Made by a program: the position numbers and the translations under genes
Part shown: positions 15,735-23,873 of the stretch, one piece after another
How positions within the stretch are numbered: the stretch's first letter is position 1
Layout: every line of letters begins with the position of its first letter
From: Candidatus Uhrbacteria bacterium
GTDB lineage: Bacteria; Patescibacteriota; Patescibacteriia; 2-12-FULL-60-25
Assembly: GCA_903918235.1 (NCBI GenBank)
Contig: CAIXDN010000070.1
Span: 1-38,032, forward strand
Length of the DNA: 38,032 nt
Direction of reading: 5' to 3'
Notes under the pieces: generated by a model
Told to the model about the DNA's origin: nothing
Seen by the model: only the letters and a program-made list of their open reading frames with translations
The model's database searches: none

Positions 15735-15762
15735 AAAAAACCCTCCGAGCGGAGGGTTTTTT
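15735..15762. terminator. Bidirectional terminator between efp and the Ig-repeat surface gene
   Basis: AAAAAACCCTCC-GAGC-GGAGGGTTTTTT: a 12-bp stem with A-run and T-run on either side, between convergent stops. An identical copy sits at 17832-17859. Confidence 0.92.
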
Positions 15763-15765
15763 GTT

Positions 15766-17796
15766 TTAACGTAGGTTGGCGTCGATGGAGCTGACACCGC
15801 TTGTTTCTGTCGATGGACTGAATGAGGCGGTTGGAGTGACGTCGCTACCAAAGGTGTAGTCCGTGTAGAATGTATCGCTAATGTCGTCAATACGCGTGTT
15901 CCAGGCCGATCCGTAGAGTGAGGTTGCGATCGCTTCTGTTGTGACCCAGCGGAGTGAGCCGTAGCGACCGACAGCGTAGACCTTATTGAGTGTTGTGAAT
16001 TTCACCATGCGTACGCCCGGGCGATAATTTACGTTAGCGCCTAAGACAATGGCTGAGAGATCGGTGCTGTTTAGTTCGATAATTCCATCAAAGTTTGTGT
16101 ACCAAGTGAAAAATACGCGTTCATTTGGAAAAGCGTGGCGTTTGCCGTCCGAGCCGACGAAGTACACGGCCTTACAGGGGTGGTTTACGTCGATGAAACC
16201 GGCTGGGCAGACGAGTTTCACGAGATGGTTTGCATAGAGGCCCGCGGTTCCCGGTGTGGTGACAGTGATGGTGCGGGAAGTGCTTCCGGTATTGCTGGCG
16301 GCGTCTGAACAACGAACTTCAACGACGTAGGTTCCGGCGCTTCCAAATGTGTGGCTGCGTGTTGCTGTGCCGGATGTCGTACCGCTTCGTTCCATAGAAC
16401 CGATAAGCGATCCGCTGATATAGAGATTGCATGTCGTTACGCCGACCGCATCGGAGAAGCTGGCAGAAACGTTGACCGAGGAACCGGCCGTGGCCGTGGA
16501 TGGGTTGACGGAGGTGACGATTGGGCTCGTCGTGTCGCCGGTCGCGATCGGAATGACCGTGATCAAGACGGAACGGAACCCGGAGTTACTGGCTGTATCC
16601 GTACAGATGACTTTTACCGCATTGTCGCCAACGAGAGAAAAGCTAATGGCTTTTGTGGCTAAGCCTGCGGCAACCGTCATGCTGCCTTGGTTCACGCCGT
16701 TGATTTCGAGCGCACACGCGCTAATGGAGATGTTGTCAGAGACGGTCGCTTGGATCATCACCGCCACACCCACGGTTGCCGTTGTCGGTGCGATGGAGCT
16801 AACAACCGGGCTGGTTGTGTCGGCGATAACCGGTGCCGTGACATTGATGGTGATTGTCTTATTGCCCGTGTTTACGGCGGCGTCTGCGCACTGCACGTAG
16901 GCGCTGTGGTTACCGGTGGTGGCAAACGTGTGGGACATGGATGCTTGGGTGCCGGAAAGCATGGTCATGTTTCCCAGACCGACGCCGTCTATCGTCAGTT
17001 TACATCCGGTCACGCCGATATTGTCGCTAAAGGTGGCGGTAATGGTGGTATCGATATTTTGGGTGGCGATGGTCGGTAAGAGAGAGCTGACAACCGGATC
17101 GGTTGTGTCAGGCGGTGCGGAAAAGACCACGGTTTGAGCGCGTGTTCCGAAATTTCCGGATCGGTCATAGCAGTTGGTTGTGAGCGTGTGAGATCCGGCA
17201 TCGGTGACCGTGGTCGAACGGCTGGCTGTGCCCGCCGTTGAGCCGACGCCGCCGGAAAGCGTCATGGATCCACTTCCGACAATGTTCGCGTCTACGACGA
17301 GGTAGCAGGTATTCAAACCGGAACCAAAGTCTGTATCATCGTAGTTTGATTGGATGGTGAAAGATGAGCCGGCGACGGGAATGGCCGGTGTGAGGGTGTA
17401 GGTACCCAAGATCGGAGCGGTCGTATCGGCGGAGACGGTGACCGTAGCTTCACCAAAACCCGTGGATCCACCGCTATTGGTACAGGTGGCACGGACAAGG
17501 TGACTGCCTGCGGCGCTGATGGTTGCGCTTCGTGTCGCTGTTCCACTCAGCGAGCCGGACATTGTCATGCCGCCTTGTGAAACTCCGTCGATGGAGAGCG
17601 TGCATCCATTGATGGCGGTCGCACTGGCAAATGTCGCCGTGTATTCCGTGAGCATCCCGGCGAATGTTGAAACCGGTGTTGGTGCGTTTACGCTGAGTGA
17701 GATGGCGTGGGCTGGGATCATCAGCAGTGCGGCGGCGAAAAAAGGTGAACAGATCGCTGCGGCACGGAGAAAGAGATGTTTCATGTTTACTATCAT
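15766..17796 (-). CDS. Secreted protein with five Ig-like repeats and a C-terminal FPN/FTWY module
   Basis: 676 aa. Signal peptide ~1-31 ('LLMIPAHA'). Five ~90-100-residue Ig-like units follow; most begin 'DTTxPxV' and each has a conserved pair of cysteines, one mid-domain ('C.L.I.G') and one late ('V.C.D'), suggesting one disulfide per unit. Residues ~530-650 hold 'DGKRHAFPNERVFFTWYTNF', 'GANVNYRPG', 'KVYAVGRYGSLRWV' and 'LYGSAWNTRIDDI', a module also found at the N-terminus of the next secreted protein. A Thr/Ser-rich tail ends it. The role is probably at the cell surface (adhesion or a structural layer); no enzyme motif seen. Two possible Met starts 12 nt apart, neither with a clear ribosome site. 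Codon use is more GC-rich than in the neighbouring gene. Confidence 0.8.
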   Translation of the reverse strand: MIVNMKHLFLRAAAICSPFFAAALLMIPAHAISLSVNAPTPVSTFAGMLTEYTATFASATAINGCTLSIDGVSQGGMTMSGSLSGTATRSATISAAGSHLVRATCTNSGGSTGFGEATVTVSADTTAPILGTYTLTPAIPVAGSSFTIQSNYDDTDFGSGLNTCYLVVDANIVGSGSMTLSGGVGSTAGTASRSTTVTDAGSHTLTTNCYDRSGNFGTRAQTVVFSAPPDTTDPVVSSLLPTIATQNIDTTITATFSDNIGVTGCKLTIDGVGLGNMTMLSGTQASMSHTFATTGNHSAYVQCADAAVNTGNKTITINVTAPVIADTTSPVVSSIAPTTATVGVAVMIQATVSDNISISACALEINGVNQGSMTVAAGLATKAISFSLVGDNAVKVICTDTASNSGFRSVLITVIPIATGDTTSPIVTSVNPSTATAGSSVNVSASFSDAVGVTTCNLYISGSLIGSMERSGTTSGTATRSHTFGSAGTYVVEVRCSDAASNTGSTSRTITVTTPGTAGLYANHLVKLVCPAGFIDVNHPCKAVYFVGSDGKRHAFPNERVFFTWYTNFDGIIELNSTDLSAIVLGANVNYRPGVRMVKFTTLNKVYAVGRYGSLRWVTTEAIATSLYGSAWNTRIDDISDTFYTDYTFGSDVTPTASFSPSTETSGVSSIDANLR

Positions 17797-17831
17797 AATT
17801 GAATGAATTAAATATTGATAGATTGCTTTTC

Positions 17832-17859
17832 AAAAAACCCTCCGAGCGGAGGGTTTTTT
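17832..17859. terminator. Second copy of the CCCTCC-GAGC-GGAGGG terminator
   Basis: Same 28-nt sequence as at 15735-15762. It lies just downstream of the minus-strand gene ending at 17877, so it terminates that gene and separates it from the next minus-strand gene. Confidence 0.9.
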
Positions 17860-17876
17860 GATTGGTACTTTGTTTT

Positions 17877-19691
17877 CTAGAACTGAGTTACGGAACCAGC
17901 ACCACCTGTGTTGAAATAGAAGTAGGTGTAGTTGGACCATGTTCCGTAGATACCACCATCGGTTATTGCGCGGACACGGGCGCTGTATTGGCTGTCTCCA
18001 TTTAGCTGCACGATGACAGAGTTCTGGTAATTATCTGCCAAGATGATTGCTGGGTTTGTGTTGGCTCCCGTAACTGGGCGACATGTGACGCTGCCGCAAT
18101 TTACGTTGATTTCTACTTGGTGACGACGTGCGGATGAGTTGTTCCACGTAATACTGAGTGTACGTGGGTAGTTTGTGAGAATCTGGCTATCAGCGGGAGT
18201 GGTGATAGTTGGATAGTTGTAGCTTGTCGTACCTGTATTGCTTGGATTGATGTTGATGACCTGGCTTAGCTGTGATCGTAAGAGGCTACTGCTGCTGTTA
18301 TAGATGCGAGCTTCATATTGCGCTGTTGTATTGCTTGTTACGATTGTAAGATCGGCTGCGCAAGAGCTTTGATCATAACAGGTGCGAACAATTGAGCCAG
18401 TTCTGACATCGCTGATATCGATGCGATAGCCTGTAAAGCTTGTACTATACGTGCTGTAGGCATTGGCTGTGAGTCGGACGGTTTCTCCTGAGTTGATCGT
18501 GGTTCTATCAGCAGTGAGAGACAATGAATCGACTTGAGAACCTGTTCCATCAAAGTTGATGGTTGCTCCGTATTGTGTTGCGATTTGTGAGCCGGATGCG
18601 TTGAGTGCAACGGCGTAGTACTGCGTTGATGCGTAACCTGATTGGTAAGGGTAAACCGTTACGTAGCAGGATGATGTGTCGTAGCAGGTTTTTACAACGT
18701 TGCTGGTGCGAGCTTCACGGATTTCAATGCGACCACCGGCAGGAATTGTGGTGTTGTATGTTGCAGAAAGTGTGAGTGCCTGACCATTGGTGATGCTTGT
18801 TCGATCGGCTGTGATGGTTAGCGCACCGGTTTGCGTATAACCGGATGTGTAGATCACTGGTCCAAACTGTGTTGTGATTTGTGTTCCGTTATTATTGTAA
18901 GCTGTTATGTAATATTGGATGGAGCTTTGTGTCGTATCGACTGTTGGATAGGTAGTGACATTACAGATGCTTGTGTCATAACATGTTTTTATTATGTTAT
19001 TGTTGCGCGCATCTTTTATTTCCAAGCGTCCTCCTGATGGAAGTGCTCCATTATAGGTACCTGTGAGATAGATCGCTTGGCCATTTGTTACCAAGGTACG
19101 ATCTGAGGAAAGCGTTAGCGTTCCTGTTTGGGTATATTGTGTGTACACGGCTTGACCCATGCCACGAAGCGCATCTCCTGGGTTTGCAACGCTATTGTAT
19201 TCTGAGTTTGCGTTATACTCAGATGTTGAGTATATCGGCGCTCCAATGGTGTAGTTGGCAAAGTAAGAGTCTGGGACATCGTTTACTTGTTTTGCCCAGT
19301 TTACTCCGTAGAGTTGAATTGCGAGTGTCTCACTTGTTACATGGCGCAAGATGCCGCCACGAGATACGGCGTACACTTTTGGATCGGTTGTAATTTTTAC
19401 GAGCTTTGCTCCTGGGTGATACGTGACGTTTCCTCCGAGTGAAATGGTCGCGAGTTCTGAATCTGAAATCATCTGCACGTTGCTAAATGATGGGTACCAC
19501 GTAAAATAGGTAGCTGGGTTTGGAAACACATAGCGCTTTCCATCGTTCGCATACCAATAGACGGTGTCTACCGACTGACCGCGGATGACTGTGTTGATGG
19601 TCGCGGCGTGCACGGAGGCGACATTGCCAAAGATGGCAAGTGAGCCGGCGATACATACGGCTACGATCACGTTTAAGAAATATTTTTGCAT
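17877..19691 (-). CDS. Secreted protein with N-terminal FPN/FTWY module, three repeats and a C-terminal Fn3-like domain
   Basis: 604 aa. Signal peptide 1-29 ('ASVHA'). Residues ~40-155 are the same module as in the neighbouring surface protein ('NDGKRYVFPNPATYFTWYPSF', 'LGGNVTYHPG', 'KVYAVSRGGILRHV', 'LYGVNWAKQVNDV'). Three ~95-residue repeats follow, each starting near 'L(T/S)(L/I)(S/T)(S/A)DRT' and carrying a strict 'CYDxSxC' loop, probably a disulfide. The last ~100 residues look like a fibronectin-III or Ig-like domain ('TTPADSQILTNYPRTLSITW', ending 'GTWSNYTYFYF'). A perfect TTGACA lies upstream. Probably a surface protein; function unknown. Confidence 0.8.
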   Translation of the reverse strand: MQKYFLNVIVAVCIAGSLAIFGNVASVHAATINTVIRGQSVDTVYWYANDGKRYVFPNPATYFTWYPSFSNVQMISDSELATISLGGNVTYHPGAKLVKITTDPKVYAVSRGGILRHVTSETLAIQLYGVNWAKQVNDVPDSYFANYTIGAPIYSTSEYNANSEYNSVANPGDALRGMGQAVYTQYTQTGTLTLSSDRTLVTNGQAIYLTGTYNGALPSGGRLEIKDARNNNIIKTCYDTSICNVTTYPTVDTTQSSIQYYITAYNNNGTQITTQFGPVIYTSGYTQTGALTITADRTSITNGQALTLSATYNTTIPAGGRIEIREARTSNVVKTCYDTSSCYVTVYPYQSGYASTQYYAVALNASGSQIATQYGATINFDGTGSQVDSLSLTADRTTINSGETVRLTANAYSTYSTSFTGYRIDISDVRTGSIVRTCYDQSSCAADLTIVTSNTTAQYEARIYNSSSSLLRSQLSQVININPSNTGTTSYNYPTITTPADSQILTNYPRTLSITWNNSSARRHQVEINVNCGSVTCRPVTGANTNPAIILADNYQNSVIVQLNGDSQYSARVRAITDGGIYGTWSNYTYFYFNTGGAGSVTQF

Positions 19692-19719
19692 AGAGATAAA
19701 TCGCTTATGCGATGGGCTA

Positions 19720-19748
19720 ACCTTTGCAGTGTTTTATTAAAATGTCAA
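19720..19748 (-). promoter_or_regulatory. Promoter of the CYDxSxC repeat surface gene
   Basis: On the minus strand TTGACA (19748-19743), 17 nt, AAAGGT (19725-19720), about 29 nt before the ATG at 19691. The -10 is far from TATAAT but resembles other -10 candidates here. Confidence 0.5.
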
Positions 19749-19806
19749 TGGCTTTACTCTGATATTCTGACGTGTTTTTCGTTTATTTGGTATGCTGGGT
19801 GAACTT

Positions 19807-20340
19807 ATGAGAAAAATGCCTTTGATTAGCCTTATTTTCATTCTTGCTCTTAGCGGTGCTGGCTGTGCTCGGGATCAAGTATATCTTTTAGGGAATCTGC
19901 CTACGGAGCAGCAGCTGTCGAGGATGGATGATGCATTTAAAATACAGGCGATTGGGTCTGTGGTGAGCAAAACACCCCTAAAGGAACTCTCTGAGGATGA
20001 AAAACATCAGGAGTTAAAGGAGTCTATCGATACGATGATGGGTGGAACAGCTGAGCGTTTAGGGGATTTTACGGGTACGAGTTTTTCGCAAAGTGCTGGT
20101 TCTGCGCGGATTGTGAAGGTCGGAGCGATGTATCGAGTGGTTCTTTCTGAGGAATTTTCCGTAAATCCTGGGCCGTCTTTGATGGTAAAAGTAGGGGATT
20201 TGGAAGTCGCAAAACTTAAGAGCATTAAGGGAACGCAGACATTTGATCTGCCAAAGGGCTTTGATCTTGCAAGGGCGCCGTACGTCTCTATTTATTGTCA
20301 GCCGTTTCAGGTTGAGTTTGCTCGGGCTTCGTTCAATTGA
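19807..20340 (+). CDS. Lipoprotein with a DM13-type electron-transfer domain
   Basis: 177 aa from 'MRKMPL'. A short signal peptide ends in the lipobox 'LSGAGC', so the mature protein starts with a lipid-modified Cys. The C-terminal ~100 residues match the DM13 layout: 'GDFTGTSFSQSAGSARIVK', 'VNPGPSLMVKVGDLEVAKLKSIKGTQTFDLP', and the ending 'YVSIYCQPFQVEFARASF' with the domain's conserved Cys. DM13 domains have been proposed to take part in redox reactions; here that is inference. The ORF track begins at ATG 19792, but a TATGCT -10-like box covers that codon, so the ATG at 19807 is preferred. Confidence 0.75.
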   Translation: MRKMPLISLIFILALSGAGCARDQVYLLGNLPTEQQLSRMDDAFKIQAIGSVVSKTPLKELSEDEKHQELKESIDTMMGGTAERLGDFTGTSFSQSAGSARIVKVGAMYRVVLSEEFSVNPGPSLMVKVGDLEVAKLKSIKGTQTFDLPKGFDLARAPYVSIYCQPFQVEFARASFN

Positions 20341-20380
20341 TTTTCTTTTGGTTTTCACGTAGCGTATCGACGTGTCACGG

Positions 20381-20466
20381 GCCGAGGTGGTGAAATGGTA
20401 GACACACCAGCCTTAGGAGCTGGCCTTCGAAAGAAGATGAGAGTTCAAGTCTCTCTCTCGGCACCA
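20381..20466 (+). tRNA. tRNA-Leu (anticodon UAG)
   Basis: An 86-nt class II tRNA with encoded CCA. Acceptor GCCGAGG pairs with TCTCGGC (one G-U); anticodon stem CCAGC/GCTGG encloses loop CTTAGGA, giving anticodon TAG. A variable arm follows, and T-stem GAGAG/CTCTC encloses TTCAAGT. Reads CUA/CUN leucine codons. Confidence 0.96.
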
Positions 20467-20468
20467 TG

Positions 20469-20500
20469 AAAAATACTCCGACATCTGTCGGAGTATTTTT
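20469..20500. terminator. Terminator after tRNA-Leu, shared with a convergent gene
   Basis: AAAAATACTCCGACA and TGTCGGAGTATTTTT form a 15-bp stem with a 2-nt gap at the tip (realistically a 13-bp stem with a larger loop). The stop codon of the minus-strand gene lies at its edge. Confidence 0.9.
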
Positions 20501-20790
20501 TATGGTCTGCTGTTTTCTAGGCGGGTGACCCGGCCATTGATTTCGCGGATGTCTTTGCGGAGATCAGAAATGGCTCGGAGGACGCCTTTTGTATCGTTTG
20601 TATAATCTCCTGTTGAGCCTTTGGCTGTTGCGGACAGTGTGATTGCTGTTACAGAGAATGTGATCGAAATTGCTGCGAGCCAGATAACGGTATGCCAGTG
20701 TGCGCCGTGACCATCTCGGCCTTTTGTTGGGTGTGGTTTTGTTGGGATGGGTCTCGCGAGCTTTGGTTTTTTTGGTGCGGTGCGTGGCAT
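20500..20790 (-). CDS. Small single-pass membrane protein, unknown function
   Basis: 96 aa. A Lys/Pro/His-rich N-terminus ('PRTAPKKPKLARPIPTKPHPTKG') precedes one hydrophobic helix (~33-54, 'VIWLAAISITFSVTAITLSA'). The C-terminal amphipathic segment 'LRKDIREINGRVTRLEN' has heptad spacing of a short coiled coil. No family recognised. The basic N-terminus should stay inside the cell. It faces the tRNA-Leu gene and shares its terminator. Confidence 0.6.
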   Translation of the reverse strand: MPRTAPKKPKLARPIPTKPHPTKGRDGHGAHWHTVIWLAAISITFSVTAITLSATAKGSTGDYTNDTKGVLRAISDLRKDIREINGRVTRLENSRP

Positions 20791-20859
20791 AGGAAAAGGG
20801 GCGAAAGAGGGGGTTCTTTATTTTGGGTTTTATTATAGCACGTTGAGGCCGGTTTAGGG

Positions 20860-20888
20860 TTGACAAAGAGCAGAAAATCTGCTAAGTT
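20860..20888 (+). promoter_or_regulatory. Promoter of the sirtuin gene
   Basis: TTGACA (20860-20865), 17 nt, TAAGTT (20883-20888). The ATG follows at 20930 with a strong AAGGAGG ribosome site (20917-20923). A second TTGACA occurs at 20903-20908 without a -10 partner before the gene. Confidence 0.6.
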
Positions 20889-20929
20889 TCGACGTTCGCT
20901 CTTTGACAATAACCAGAAGGAGGTACGGC

Positions 20930-21670
20930 ATGGAATCGTCTACAAGGAAAGCTGTTACACCAAAAGAAGCCTTGAACGATCTGGAAAATAAGATTCTTGT
21001 GATCACGGGTGCTGGTATCTCCGCTGAAAGCGGGGTGCCAACGTTTCGTGGTACCGGTGAGACATGGCAAGGACGTCATTTTACTGAGCTCGCCAATCCT
21101 GTAACGTTTGCGGCGGAACCGCGGCTCATCTGGGATTGGTATCTGTATCGCCGCAATGTTGTGGCGGTACGAGGTCCAAATCCGGCTCATGTGGCGATCG
21201 CGGAACGTGCTCGGCGGGTGCCGGGATCGATCACGCTCGTCACGATGAACGTTGATGATCTTCATGAGCAGGCTGGGTACACGGATCATGTGACTCATTA
21301 TCATGGTTCGCTGTGGCACAATCGGTGTACCGCTTGTGGCTTGGAGCGCGAAGAGCGTTCTCTCGCCTATGCTGACTTGCCTCTTTCTCCGTGCTGTGGG
21401 GCGCTCGAGCGCCCGGCAATCGTGTGGTTCGATGAGAGTGTCTCTACGGAGGCGTTCTGTCGGACGCAGATCGGGCTCATGAGTGCTGATGTCGTGCTCA
21501 TCGTGGGTACGAGTGGCGCCGTTTGGACGGCGGTTCAGTATGCTGGTCTCGCGATGTCGCGTGGCATCCTGACGATCATGGTCAATCTCGAACAGACGAG
21601 GGTCCCCAGTCACTATTTTCTTCAGGGCAAAGCAGGAGAAGTTCTTCCGGAGCTCCTCGGCGGCGCATGA
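20930..21670 (+). CDS. Sir2-family NAD-dependent protein deacylase, class III (CobB/SIRT5-like)
   Basis: 246 aa. It removes acyl groups from lysines using NAD+. Motifs: 'GAGISAESGVPTFRG' (NAD site, from G27), 'TMNVDDLHEQAG' (usually TQN; here Met replaces Gln), catalytic His125 in 'HYHGSLW', zinc Cys in 'CTAC' and a 'PCCGALERPAIVWFDE' segment whose adjacent cysteines deviate from the usual CxxC. Y71 and R74 in 'WYLYRR' match the Y-x-x-R pair that lets class III sirtuins (SIRT5, CobB) bind succinyl or malonyl lysine, so desuccinylase activity is plausible. The strong ribosome site fixes the start at 20930; the ORF-track TTG at 20903 lies inside a TTGACA box. Confidence 0.92.
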   Translation: MESSTRKAVTPKEALNDLENKILVITGAGISAESGVPTFRGTGETWQGRHFTELANPVTFAAEPRLIWDWYLYRRNVVAVRGPNPAHVAIAERARRVPGSITLVTMNVDDLHEQAGYTDHVTHYHGSLWHNRCTACGLEREERSLAYADLPLSPCCGALERPAIVWFDESVSTEAFCRTQIGLMSADVVLIVGTSGAVWTAVQYAGLAMSRGILTIMVNLEQTRVPSHYFLQGKAGEVLPELLGGA

Positions 21671-21675
21671 ACGTA

Positions 21676-21710
21676 AGCGCCCCATCCCGCGATCTGCGGG
21701 ATGGGGCGCT
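21676..21710. terminator. Terminator after the sirtuin gene
   Basis: AGCGCCCCATCCCGC and GCGGGATGGGGCGCT form a 15-bp stem with loop GATCT. The trailing T-run is short (GTTTGATATT). It lies between convergent genes. Confidence 0.85.
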
Positions 21711-21718
21711 GTTTGATA

Positions 21719-22021
21719 TTAGAGTTCTTCCATGCGCTTTTTCCATTGTTCAAAGCGAGGGGAGTTGGGGTGGAGTGCTAGCAGGTCTTCGTAGGATTTG
21801 CGTCCAAGTTTGTTGGAGATCCTTGCGAGCTCTTCCGCTTGGGCTTCGCGGAGATCGTCTAAATGTAGTTCTACAAATGCCGCATCCTCCTGTTCCGCTT
21901 TTGCATTGGTTTTCATTCCGATGCGATGGAACGCCTCGTCTTTAAGAGGTGTTCCATCTGGGGCGAGATCGCGGCCTTCCATAACAGGCGGATGATCGAG
22001 TTTTTTTGGTTGTTCTTTCAT
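21719..22021 (-). CDS. Small soluble protein of unknown function
   Basis: 100 aa, hydrophilic and mostly helical, rich in Glu, Lys and Ala ('ELHLDDLREAQAEELARISNKLG', 'RFEQWKKRMEEL'). No signal peptide, membrane helix or cysteine. It starts 10 nt after the stop of the 576-aa gene on the same strand, so the two are probably co-transcribed and may work together. No family recognised. Confidence 0.6.
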   Translation of the reverse strand: MKEQPKKLDHPPVMEGRDLAPDGTPLKDEAFHRIGMKTNAKAEQEDAAFVELHLDDLREAQAEELARISNKLGRKSYEDLLALHPNSPRFEQWKKRMEEL

Positions 22022-22031
22022 ATGTTGCGTA

Positions 22032-23762
22032 TTATGAATTTGTAGATCGTGCCAGCTTTTCTTCCAAGATGCGTCTTGTCGGACTCCCTTGACTTAAGTC
22101 GATTTTTCCGGACCAGCTGAAATCTTCATGCGCCATGCCGAGTTTACCTATATGGAATGCGTTTTGCTCAATTTTTTTCGCTTCTTCCGCATTGATTTCA
22201 CCGGATGAACGACGTTGTTCAAAGACTTGAGCTGTCATCCAAGTCACTTCTTCAGTAAAGCCGGTTCCTTTGACTTGGCGATAAAATCGTAAATTTTTTT
22301 CCTTTGCCCCAATGCGCGCCAGTTCTTGGGGGGTGGCGCCTGTTCCACGTTCGGCTAACGTATCGTAGCTGTCGATTAATCCTTGCAGCTCTTTATTCTC
22401 CGTTTTCCCTGAAGCGTCGAGGACGCTCATCTGTTGTAGACGTTGAATTGCATTGTTTTTTGCGTTTCCGATTTTACGTTTGATGTATATTCGAAGATTC
22501 CTTTCCGCTGCCTCTTGATACTCGTCTTTATTCATGCTTTCACTCGGACGTAAACCTGTGTCGGAAGCGGCTGCTTCCATATCCCAGCTAAATCCGTAGC
22601 TTTGCCAGACGTATCCGCCCATATCGATATTCGCTTCCGTTTTTATTTCTTTGACACCTATCTTGTCATATACTTTGAGCGATTCCGAGAGCATGTCTGC
22701 CGCTAGACCATCGCCCTGAAATTCTGCACCTAGTTTGAATATATAGTGTGTTACGGAAGTTTTCTCGACTGTTCCAGGTGTTGGTGTTTCAGGCTTTATT
22801 TTTAAAAAGCTTCGATTTACATTACCGGCTGCGCTGTTTTGTGCGCTGGCAAAGTTCAGATCAACGACTGCGTGCATGTAGCTTTCTCCGGTATTTTTAT
22901 TTAATGCGTAAGTGACTTCAAGGGCGGGCTTGGTTGATGTTGCTTGGAGTTCCGGATTTTTTCTGCCGAGATCAAATGCTTGTATCATTTCACGCGCATG
23001 AGATCCAAAAATTTCCTGGATTGCTACCAGCTTTTCCAGACTGGATCCTTTGAGTAATACCGGCCCTTTTTCTTTGTCGGATAAAGGCTTGTCTTCCGTT
23101 TCTAGGTTTAGGGTTTTGCTTAGATCCGCTTGAATTTCGTTAAGTTTTTTTCGATACTCGCCATCCGACTCAAGGATTTTTCTCGCCATCGACTCACCAA
23201 GTATTTTTGACAATCCTTCCATAAGAATGCGTTGCACATCGCTATCTTCTGAGTGTGCGATTGCCGTTTCCAGATCTTCGAGACTCGCAGAGCCTTTAAA
23301 TAATTTCTGTATCGCTTCTTCCGTTTGTTTTAGCGTGGCTTCTCGATTTGATCTAAGTGATTCTGTGTAACTTTCCGCATTAAGTAGAGCTTGCTTAGGT
23401 TGCGCTTGCATTTGCTTACGCGCCAACTCTCTCTGTGCTCTCAATTGTTTTTCATTCGCTTCCTCTTGATCAGGATCACCTAGATCAAAGGTAGGGGGGG
23501 TTGGAGAAGGGCGTCTTTCGGAAGCGTTTATTTCTGACGTAAATGCACTAAATTCGGACTGGGCTTGTGTGCTGAGAGCGCTTAGTTCAGCGATGCTCAT
23601 GATGTCGTCTTCCGGAATACTGTCGCGCGTTTGGGAAATGAGTGATTGCAAACTAAAGAGTTCCTCTTCCCCTTGTTGTTTTAAATCAACTATTTGTTCC
23701 AGCGTAGGTGGGGGAGTTTCACGGCCTCTTTCCGCCGGTATTTGATTAACGTGTGGAGGCAT
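22032..23762 (-). CDS. Large cytoplasmic helical protein with a GNAT-like segment
   Basis: 576 aa, no signal peptide or membrane helix. The N-terminal ~270 residues are charged, helical and partly coiled-coil ('QLRAQRELARKQMQAQPKQ'). Residues ~280-400 look like an acyl-CoA N-acyltransferase core: strand 'VTHYIFKLGAEF', then 'QGDGLAADMLSESLKVYDKIG' (compare the GNAT acetyl-CoA loop Q/R-x-x-G-x-G/A), then 'IDMGGYVWQSYGFSWD', a GNAT-style terminal strand. The C-terminal third is helical again. The GNAT call rests on pattern only, and the loop is atypical. The gene probably shares a transcript with the 100-aa gene after it. No clear ribosome site at the ATG. Confidence 0.65.
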   Translation of the reverse strand: MPPHVNQIPAERGRETPPPTLEQIVDLKQQGEEELFSLQSLISQTRDSIPEDDIMSIAELSALSTQAQSEFSAFTSEINASERRPSPTPPTFDLGDPDQEEANEKQLRAQRELARKQMQAQPKQALLNAESYTESLRSNREATLKQTEEAIQKLFKGSASLEDLETAIAHSEDSDVQRILMEGLSKILGESMARKILESDGEYRKKLNEIQADLSKTLNLETEDKPLSDKEKGPVLLKGSSLEKLVAIQEIFGSHAREMIQAFDLGRKNPELQATSTKPALEVTYALNKNTGESYMHAVVDLNFASAQNSAAGNVNRSFLKIKPETPTPGTVEKTSVTHYIFKLGAEFQGDGLAADMLSESLKVYDKIGVKEIKTEANIDMGGYVWQSYGFSWDMEAAASDTGLRPSESMNKDEYQEAAERNLRIYIKRKIGNAKNNAIQRLQQMSVLDASGKTENKELQGLIDSYDTLAERGTGATPQELARIGAKEKNLRFYRQVKGTGFTEEVTWMTAQVFEQRRSSGEINAEEAKKIEQNAFHIGKLGMAHEDFSWSGKIDLSQGSPTRRILEEKLARSTNS

Positions 23763-23873
23763 ATTGGCGGAGGATGGTACGCGTTTTGCGTCGGATAGAT
23801 CGCAATCGCTTGAGATAAGTGTTCCAATGTTCTAGATGTTCCGGATGGATGTCGGAAAGACGTTTTGGCATAG

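Noticed and set aside
17474-17833. 119-aa minus-strand ORF and other ORFs in the 16-19.7 kb region
   Set aside because: Frame-shifted shadows of the two surface-protein genes, with no independent motif.
20903-20929. TTG start for the sirtuin
   Set aside because: The TTG is part of a TTGACA box, while AAGGAGG sits 6 nt before ATG 20930.
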